This document shows, one piece after another, positions 7,077-12,371 of a stretch of 12,371 nucleotides of DNA (positions within the stretch are counted from its first letter, which is position 1; each line of letters opens with the position of its first letter). Under the pieces are notes generated by a model. That model searched no databases and had not been told where the DNA came from. It was given only the letters and a program-made list of their open reading frames with translations. The stretch comes from Bacteroidota bacterium (lineage in GTDB: Bacteria; Bacteroidota; Bacteroidia; Bacteroidales; VadinHA17), in the NCBI GenBank assembly GCA_030613125.1, contig JAUWMO010000067.1, forward strand, positions 1 to 12,371. The letters are read 5' to 3'. The translations under genes and the position numbers were made by a program.

Positions 7077-7257
7077 TTGAAAATTTTATACTATATATTC
7101 AAAATAATTTACAAAGTTCAAAAATAATTTATTTCACGCAAATGGAAGGAATAAATGAAGAATACACTACATACAACAATTCTCCGTTTATTTTGATATA
7201 TTCATTCCGTAATTTTTTTGATTTTTGGTCGTTTGAAAACCCTGAGATCTTGATTAA

Positions 7258-8316
7258 ATGAGTTACAGGTTATTCTACATATTTGTATTATTCATAATTC
7301 CAGAGTTCGCTATTGGACAAATTGGGGGTAAATATACCTATGAATTCCTTAATCTTACTAATTCAGCAAGAATTGCTGCATTGGGGGGTAAGATTGTTTC
7401 AATTCCTGATAATGACCTGAATCTACCTTTTCATAATCCTGGCCTGCTTAGTCCTGAGATGGATCAAAATCTGGTATTGAATTATGTAAACTATTTTGCA
7501 GATATTAATTTTGGTTACGTTTCTTATTCACGAACCTATAATAAAATAGGGAGTTTTGCAGCCGGAATTCATTATATTAATTATGGCAGATTTACTGCTG
7601 CTGATCAAATTGGGAATATTACAGGTAGTTTTACTGCTTCAGAGTATGCCTTTAACCTCATATATTCAAGGCCTTTGCCTTTCGACAGCCTGTTTAATAT
7701 TGGTATAAACCTTAAACCTGTAATCTCAAATTTTGAAAAATATACATCGTTTGGTCTGGCAACCGATATTGGCATCAATTATACAGGTCGCCAAGGTCTG
7801 TTCTCTGCCGGACTTGTTCTTAAAAACATAGGATTTCAAATTAAACCGTATTATTCCGGTAATTCAGAGCCTTTGCCATTTGAAATACAATTAGGGCTTT
7901 CACACAAACTGAAACACGCTCCATTCAGGTTTATGGTTACAGCCCATCATCTTGAAACTTTTAAACTTGCTCCTGAAGAAATATCAGATCCAAATCAACA
8001 AGACCCGGTTAATACTTCAGATAAACCGAGAGGGAAGTTTGAACAATTTGGTGATAATCTGATACGCCATCTTGTTTTTGGTCTTGAACTCAATCCGGTT
8101 AAACCTGTTTTTATCCGATTAGGGTATAACCCTCAGAGAAGGAAAGAACTGCAACTATCAAGCCGGACAGGGATGGTAGGATTCTCATGGGGATTTGGTA
8201 TCCGTATCTCTAAATTCCATCTCTCTTATGGCCGTGCAACCTATCATTTAGCCGGTGCTTCAAACCATTTTTCTCTGACCTTAAACCTAAATGAATTCAA
8301 CAAAAAAATACCATAA
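7258..8316 (+). CDS. porQ: Type IX secretion system protein PorQ
   Basis: 352-residue outer-membrane protein with a signal peptide (hydrophobic core 5-19, likely cleavage after AIG at 20). The mature N-terminus carries the PorQ family signature GGKYTYEFLNL...NSARIAALGG (23-44), followed by PFHNPGLLSP (57-66). The rest alternates short aromatic-rich strands and turns as expected for a PorV/FadL-like beta-barrel, up to the strand FSLTLNLNEF near the end. In Porphyromonas, PorQ takes part with PorU, PorV and PorZ in the cell-surface attachment complex that releases or anchors T9SS cargo. It is followed by cmk and ispH, an order I recall from other Bacteroidota. The ATG at 7258-7260 directly precedes the signal peptide. 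No exact promoter consensus is seen upstream. Confidence 0.9.
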   Translation: MSYRLFYIFVLFIIPEFAIGQIGGKYTYEFLNLTNSARIAALGGKIVSIPDNDLNLPFHNPGLLSPEMDQNLVLNYVNYFADINFGYVSYSRTYNKIGSFAAGIHYINYGRFTAADQIGNITGSFTASEYAFNLIYSRPLPFDSLFNIGINLKPVISNFEKYTSFGLATDIGINYTGRQGLFSAGLVLKNIGFQIKPYYSGNSEPLPFEIQLGLSHKLKHAPFRFMVTAHHLETFKLAPEEISDPNQQDPVNTSDKPRGKFEQFGDNLIRHLVFGLELNPVKPVFIRLGYNPQRRKELQLSSRTGMVGFSWGFGIRISKFHLSYGRATYHLAGASNHFSLTLNLNEFNKKIP

Positions 8317-8359
8317 CGGATCGCCAGATCACCCTTTTCAATATGTATAAATATGGTTC

Positions 8360-8387
8360 TTCAGGATAATGCTTAGTTATCCTTGAA
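8360..8387 (+). other. Hairpin between porQ and cmk
   Basis: AGGATAA (8363-8369) and TTATCCT (8377-8383) form a perfect 7-bp stem around a 7-nt loop. TTC/GAA add three more pairs below one bulged T. The sequence after it is A/T-rich but has no immediate T-run, so this is a poor intrinsic terminator. It may be a weak porQ terminator or an mRNA processing or stability element. Confidence 0.4.
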
Positions 8388-8445
8388 AATTAAATTTTAT
8401 TTTCTTTTTGGAAAGCACTTCACAAATTCCCAATTTTGAACCATA

Positions 8446-9153
8446 ATGAAAAAGGGAAATTACAATCTTATCATTGCTATTGATGGCTATTCATCCTGCG
8501 GAAAAAGTACCTTTGCCAAAGAAATAGCCAGAATCCTGCATTATACCTATATTGACAGTGGTGCCATGTACAGGGCTGTGACACTTTTTTGTCTCAGGAA
8601 CCGGATTATTGAAAATGATGTAATTAACATTACCAAACTCAGGAAAAGTCTTAAAGACATAAAGATTGAATTTAAGTATAATTCTAATTCCAAACAGTTT
8701 GAGACTTACCTGGATGATGAAAATATTGAGGAAAAGATCAGGTCTGTAAAGGTTTCTGAATTTGTAAGCCAGATAAGTAAAATTAGTGAAATCAGATCAA
8801 AAATGGTAAAAGCCCAAAGAATACTTGGAAATAAAAAAAGGATTGTAATGGATGGAAGAGATATTGGAACAGTGGTGTTCCCAAATGCCGATCTGAAAAT
8901 TTTTATGATTGCCAAACCTGCTATTCGCGCTGAGAGAAGATACAAAGAACTTCTTCAGAAAGGTATGAAGGTAAGCTATGAGGAAATTGAGAAAAACATA
9001 ATACAAAGAGATCATATTGACTCAACTCGTAACATTAGTCCTCTAAAGAAAGCACCGGATGCTATCACCCTGGATAACAGTGATATGACAGTAGAAGAAC
9101 AAATGTCATGGATCATGGGAATCATTCAAAATTTAAAAAAAAATGAAAGTTGA
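8446..9153 (+). CDS. cmk: (d)CMP kinase (cytidylate kinase)
   Basis: 235-residue cytoplasmic nucleoside monophosphate kinase that phosphorylates CMP and dCMP with ATP, feeding CTP/dCTP synthesis. Motifs: P-loop GYSSCGKST (14-22), the CMP-binding DSGAMYRA (37-44), DGRDIGT with following VVFPNADLKIF (136-153), the LID segment RDHIDSTR (188-195), and SPLKKAPDA (198-206), followed by TLDNS. The P-loop has Cys where many enzymes have Gly or Ala (GPAGSGKST type); GYSSCGKST is an accepted form in Bacteroidota. Length is normal. It lies 129 bases after porQ and its 3' end overlaps ispH by 11 bases, indicating translational coupling of cmk and ispH. The N-terminal ATG (8446) leaves only seven residues before the first strand, as expected. 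Confidence 0.96.
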   Translation: MKKGNYNLIIAIDGYSSCGKSTFAKEIARILHYTYIDSGAMYRAVTLFCLRNRIIENDVINITKLRKSLKDIKIEFKYNSNSKQFETYLDDENIEEKIRSVKVSEFVSQISKISEIRSKMVKAQRILGNKKRIVMDGRDIGTVVFPNADLKIFMIAKPAIRAERRYKELLQKGMKVSYEEIEKNIIQRDHIDSTRNISPLKKAPDAITLDNSDMTVEEQMSWIMGIIQNLKKNES

Positions 9154-10021
9154 GATTGATCAGGATGCAGGTTTTTGTTTTGGCGTGCAAAAAACAATAG
9201 AACAGGCTGAAAAAGAATTATTAAAAGAGGGAAAAATATATTGCCTGGGAGAAATAGTACACAATGATGAGGAGATACACCGTCTTAAGACTAAAGGGTT
9301 AATAACCATCGGTTACGAGGAATTCAGGAATCTTAAAAACACCAGAGTTTTGATCCGTGCACATGGTGAACCCCCTGAAACATATGAGATTGCAAAACAG
9401 AATAATATTCAGCTTATAGACACTACATGCCCTATTGTTTCAAGATTGCAAAACAGAATTAAAACCTGCTACGATGAAATACTGGACGAAAATGGTCAGA
9501 TTGTCATATTTGGAAAAGTAGGTCATCCTGAAGTTGTTGGACTAATAGGTCAGACAAATGGAAGAGCAATGGCAGTTAGCATTGAGGCAGATCTTGATCA
9601 GATTGATTTCACCAAACCAATTTATTTGTACTCACAAACAACAAGAAGCAAAAAAGGGTTTAAGCAAATTAAAGAAGAAATAACAAGAAGATTAAAAGCT
9701 GCCGGTAATCAAGATACATTATACCTTATGGCTCACCAGACAATATGTGGTCAGGTATCCAACAGGGAACCAAATCTAATTGATTTTGCTAAAAAGCATG
9801 ATGCTATTCTATTTGCCAGCGGCAAAAAAAGTTCAAATGGAAAAATGTTGTACGAAATTTGCAAAAGAGAGAATCCGAATTCTTATTTTATATCAAGTGC
9901 CGATGATGTTGAAACTGACATGATCAAAAATTGCAAAACTGTGGGTGTATCCGGCGCCACATCAACACCATCATGGCTGCTGCAGGATGTTGCAAATAAA
10001 GTATCCTCGCTGTTACATTAA
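9143..10021 (+). CDS. ispH: 4-hydroxy-3-methylbut-2-enyl diphosphate reductase
   Basis: 292-residue 4Fe-4S enzyme that converts HMBPP to IPP and DMAPP, the last step of the MEP isoprenoid pathway. The three cluster cysteines are present: C12 in AGFCFGV, C96 in DTTCP, and C202 in QTICGQ. Substrate-site residues are also in place: H40 (EIVHN), H74 (RAHGE), H128 and E130 in GHPEV, TT at 166-167 in SQTT, SSN (230-232), and GATSTPSWL (271-279). The protein is complete. The start ATG at 9143 lies inside the end of cmk (11-base overlap, different frame), so cmk and ispH are probably one translationally coupled unit. Presence of ispH implies that this organism makes isoprenoids, including the undecaprenyl carrier, by the MEP route. 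Confidence 0.97.
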   Translation: MKVEIDQDAGFCFGVQKTIEQAEKELLKEGKIYCLGEIVHNDEEIHRLKTKGLITIGYEEFRNLKNTRVLIRAHGEPPETYEIAKQNNIQLIDTTCPIVSRLQNRIKTCYDEILDENGQIVIFGKVGHPEVVGLIGQTNGRAMAVSIEADLDQIDFTKPIYLYSQTTRSKKGFKQIKEEITRRLKAAGNQDTLYLMAHQTICGQVSNREPNLIDFAKKHDAILFASGKKSSNGKMLYEICKRENPNSYFISSADDVETDMIKNCKTVGVSGATSTPSWLLQDVANKVSSLLH

Positions 10022-10105
10022 AATATAATTCCCGTTACAGATTTTTTCTGCAAGGGTATGTAAATTTTCATTATTTTCGGTCAACTAAAATTCTGAATCA
10101 TAACT

Positions 10106-11086
10106 ATGGGAAAAATTAAAAGAATAGGGGTGCTGACTTCCGGAGGCGATGCCCCGGGAATGAATGCTGCTATCAGGGCAGTTACACGTACTGCAATCTA
10201 TTACGACCTTGAAGTTTTAGGAATCAGACATGGATACAGGGGTATGATTGAAGGTTATTGTAAACCCTTAAAAGTTCATACGGTTAGTAATATTATTCAA
10301 CGTGGCGGCACCATTCTAAAAACAGCAAGGTGTGAAGAGTTTAAAATCCCGGAAGGAAGGAAGAGAGCATATGATTACCTTAAAAGAAGAAATATTGATG
10401 GAGTTGTGGTGATCGGTGGAGATGGGACTTTTACAGGAGCCCGTGTTTTTAGTGAGGAATTTGATATTCCATTCATAGGGATTCCCGGAACAATTGACAA
10501 TGATATTTATGGCACGGATTATACTATAGGTTATGACACAGCATTAAATACTGTTATTGAAGCAGTAGATAAGATCAGGGATACTGCCAGTGCTCACAAC
10601 CGCCTTTTTTTTATTGAAGTGATGGGCGCCGAGGCCGGATTTATAGCTTTAAGAAGCGGGATCGCATGTGGCGCTGAAGCAATTCTGATACCGGAGGTAA
10701 AAAACCAGGTTTCAACCCTGAAGGATTTCCTTGAAAATGGCGATAGAAGGAAAAAATCAAGTAATATCATTATTGTTGCTGAAGGAGAAGAAGAAGGTGG
10801 GGCTTATGAAATTGCCAGGAAAGTTAAAAATGATTTTAAGGACTATTCTATCAGGGTTACGGTATTAGGTCATATCCAACGTGGTGGATCTCCAACTGCA
10901 TTTGACAGGGTAGCTGCCAGCCGTCTTGGATATGCAGCTGTTGAAGCACTTTTAGATGATCAAAAAAGTGCTATGGTTGGACTTCAAAATAACAATGTAG
11001 TTCTGGTGCCTTTCAGGAAAGCTGTAAAACTACATAAGGATGTCAACCGTCAGCTTCTTGAAATTTCACAAATACTATCGATCTAA
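10106..11086 (+). CDS. pfkA: ATP-dependent 6-phosphofructokinase
   Basis: 326-residue glycolytic enzyme that phosphorylates fructose 6-phosphate. Motifs: TSGGDAPGMNAAIR (11-24), IGGDGTFTGA (103-112), the catalytic loop PGTIDNDIYGTD (127-138; D131 corresponds to catalytic D127 of E. coli PfkA), MGAEAGFIAL (173-182) and LGHIQRGGSPTAFDR (254-268). Gly at 107 and Gly at 128, the equivalents of E. coli 104 and 124, indicate the ATP-using rather than the pyrophosphate-using type. Length is that of the bacterial homotetrameric, allosteric enzymes. It stands 84 bases after ispH with no obvious terminator or exact promoter match between, and 24 bases before priA. Confidence 0.96.
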   Translation: MGKIKRIGVLTSGGDAPGMNAAIRAVTRTAIYYDLEVLGIRHGYRGMIEGYCKPLKVHTVSNIIQRGGTILKTARCEEFKIPEGRKRAYDYLKRRNIDGVVVIGGDGTFTGARVFSEEFDIPFIGIPGTIDNDIYGTDYTIGYDTALNTVIEAVDKIRDTASAHNRLFFIEVMGAEAGFIALRSGIACGAEAILIPEVKNQVSTLKDFLENGDRRKKSSNIIIVAEGEEEGGAYEIARKVKNDFKDYSIRVTVLGHIQRGGSPTAFDRVAASRLGYAAVEALLDDQKSAMVGLQNNNVVLVPFRKAVKLHKDVNRQLLEISQILSI

Positions 11087-11110
11087 TGGTCAATTTTACA
11101 TTAATCATAT

Positions 11111-12371
11111 ATGAACCGGAAAATCTGTTTTGCCAATGTAATATTACCTCTTCCGGTAAAAGGAGTTTTTACCTATAAAATACCGGCCGACCTTTCTGCA
11201 TCTGCAAAGCCGGGGATGCGTGCTGTAGTACAATTCGGTCAAAAAAGAATCTATACATCAATCATTCAAAGTATCCACACTGAAATTCCGGTTCATTATA
11301 AACCCAAAGAGATTTTAAGCCTGCCAGACAATTATACGGTTATTTTTAACAACCAATTAGATTTTTGGAACTGGATGTCATCCTACTACTTGTCTACACT
11401 GGGTGAAATTTATAAAGCAGCATTGCCTGCCGGTTTAAAACCTGAAAGTGAAACCCGTTTCACGCTCTCTGGAAATAACTTCGACAATGTTGAAATCAAA
11501 CCTAAAGAGAAACTTATCCTTTCATTGTTGCAGGATAAAGTATCAACCAATACCAGGGAAATTTCAAAAGTAACAGGGCTTAAAAATCCTCTCCTCTACA
11601 TTCATTCACTTATTGAAAAAGGATTAATTCAGGTTGAAGAACGTTTAACAAAATTTTATAAACCTAAATTGGAGGCATTTATTTCTCTGACCCCTGACCT
11701 TCCTGAAAGAAGCAGTCTGATTGAGATAATCGAAAAGTTAAGCAAGGCTCCCCGTCAAAAAGAAACCTTTGAAAGCTTTTTATACCTGACACAAGAACTT
11801 ACTGAAAAAGGGAAAGCAGGATTGAAGAAAAGTATTTTGTTAAAAGACCGGCTTTCTAACACCCACGCCCTTGATGCATTAATTAAAAAAAGCATTTTAA
11901 CCAAAACATACCGTCAGGTCTCACGGCTTGATACCGGGACTCATGATATACAAAAACTAAAAACCCTTTCAGAAGTTCAAAAAAGCACACTTAGTGAGAT
12001 TGATAACAAATTCAAAACATTTAATACAGTCCTTCTTCATGGTGTTACTTCCAGCGGCAAAACAGAAATTTATGCCCACCTGATTGAAAAGCAGTTAAAA
12101 AGTGGCAAACAGATATTATATATGCTACCTGAGATTGCCCTCACCACACAGATTATTGAACGATTAAAGAAATACTTTGGAAAGAAAATTGGCGTTTATC
12201 ATTCAAAATACAGTGATGCTGAACGTGTTGAAGTATGGAAAAATCTGATAAATGAATCCTCCGAAAACAGATTCCAAATAATTCTGGGAGTACGATCTTC
12301 TGTCTTCCTTCCATTTAAAAAGCTGGGATTGGTTATTGTAGATGAAGAATATGAAAACTCTTACAAGCAAC
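11111..12371 (+). CDS. priA: Primosomal protein N' / replication restart helicase PriA (5' part)
   Basis: Open reading frame from ATG 11111 to the window edge, 420 codons and still open. PriA recognises stalled replication forks and D-loops and starts primosome reassembly as a 3'-5' helicase. The N-terminal 3'-DNA-binding domain starts ANVILPLPVKGVFTYKIP (8-25), with GMRAVVQFG (35-43) matching the family. A winged-helix-like segment (about 130-190) follows, then the helicase core: LSEVQ (287-291), Walker A GVTSSGKT (311-318), LPEIALT (339-345), YHSKYSDAER (363-372), LGVRSSVFLPF (392-402) and Walker B VDEEYENSYKQ (410-420). Walker B has Tyr where DEEH is usual. The zinc-binding and C-terminal helicase parts lie beyond the window. 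It starts 24 bases after pfkA, so readthrough from pfkA is likely. Confidence 0.94.
   Translation, partial: MNRKICFANVILPLPVKGVFTYKIPADLSASAKPGMRAVVQFGQKRIYTSIIQSIHTEIPVHYKPKEILSLPDNYTVIFNNQLDFWNWMSSYYLSTLGEIYKAALPAGLKPESETRFTLSGNNFDNVEIKPKEKLILSLLQDKVSTNTREISKVTGLKNPLLYIHSLIEKGLIQVEERLTKFYKPKLEAFISLTPDLPERSSLIEIIEKLSKAPRQKETFESFLYLTQELTEKGKAGLKKSILLKDRLSNTHALDALIKKSILTKTYRQVSRLDTGTHDIQKLKTLSEVQKSTLSEIDNKFKTFNTVLLHGVTSSGKTEIYAHLIEKQLKSGKQILYMLPEIALTTQIIERLKKYFGKKIGVYHSKYSDAERVEVWKNLINESSENRFQIILGVRSSVFLPFKKLGLVIVDEEYENSYKQ

Noticed and set aside
7119..7126. Minus-strand TATTTTTG as -7 element for the lipid kinase gene
   Set aside because: The -7 matches, but no TTG/TTTG lies at the right distance and the region is so A/T-rich that such a match is expected by chance.
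8706..9015. Minus-strand frames inside cmk
   Set aside because: Antisense shadows of a well-conserved kinase gene.

Overview
The window reads as a chromosomal, housekeeping stretch from a member of the Bacteroidota, probably Bacteroidales-like. Four things point there: a PorQ-type protein of the type IX secretion system next to cmk and ispH, a cysteine-free (type B) ribosomal protein L31, AT-rich DNA with weak or absent Shine-Dalgarno sequences, and promoter candidates of the phylum-specific TTG/TTTG ... TAnnTTTG form. I see no insertion sequence, phage, CRISPR or toxin-antitoxin genes.

Left part (1-5920), minus strand. Reading leftward there is a Wzx/MATE-like flippase with its own upstream -7 element, then a Bax inhibitor-1 family membrane protein. 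Next come a SufS-like class V aminotransferase fold enzyme and, 12 bases after it, a GNAT-fold protein, which are probably cotranscribed. Last is rpmE2 (L31 type B), which has a strong promoter candidate of its own, a 5' leader of about 260 nt with a long imperfect stem, and a clear intrinsic terminator.

Middle (5921-7076). A plus-strand promoter candidate leads into a tRNA-His(GUG) gene. Between promoter and tRNA lies a 21-base, one-mismatch copy of the tRNA's D-stem/anticodon segment. The tRNA itself has two adjacent U-U oppositions in the acceptor stem. A YegS/DagK-type lipid kinase gene converges on the tRNA with only about 20 bases between them.

Right part (7258-12371), plus strand: porQ (secretion), cmk (CDP/dCDP supply), ispH (last step of the MEP isoprenoid pathway, overlapping cmk by 11 bases), pfkA (ATP-dependent 6-phosphofructokinase) and the 5' two-thirds or so of priA (replication restart helicase), which runs off the window.

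The genes are mostly conserved core functions, and I did not find a convincing new multi-gene system. The observations most worth a second look are the structured L31 leader, the tRNA-His fragment repeat with the acceptor-stem mismatches, the Tyr in the PriA Walker B box, and the tight aminotransferase/GNAT pair of unknown substrate.
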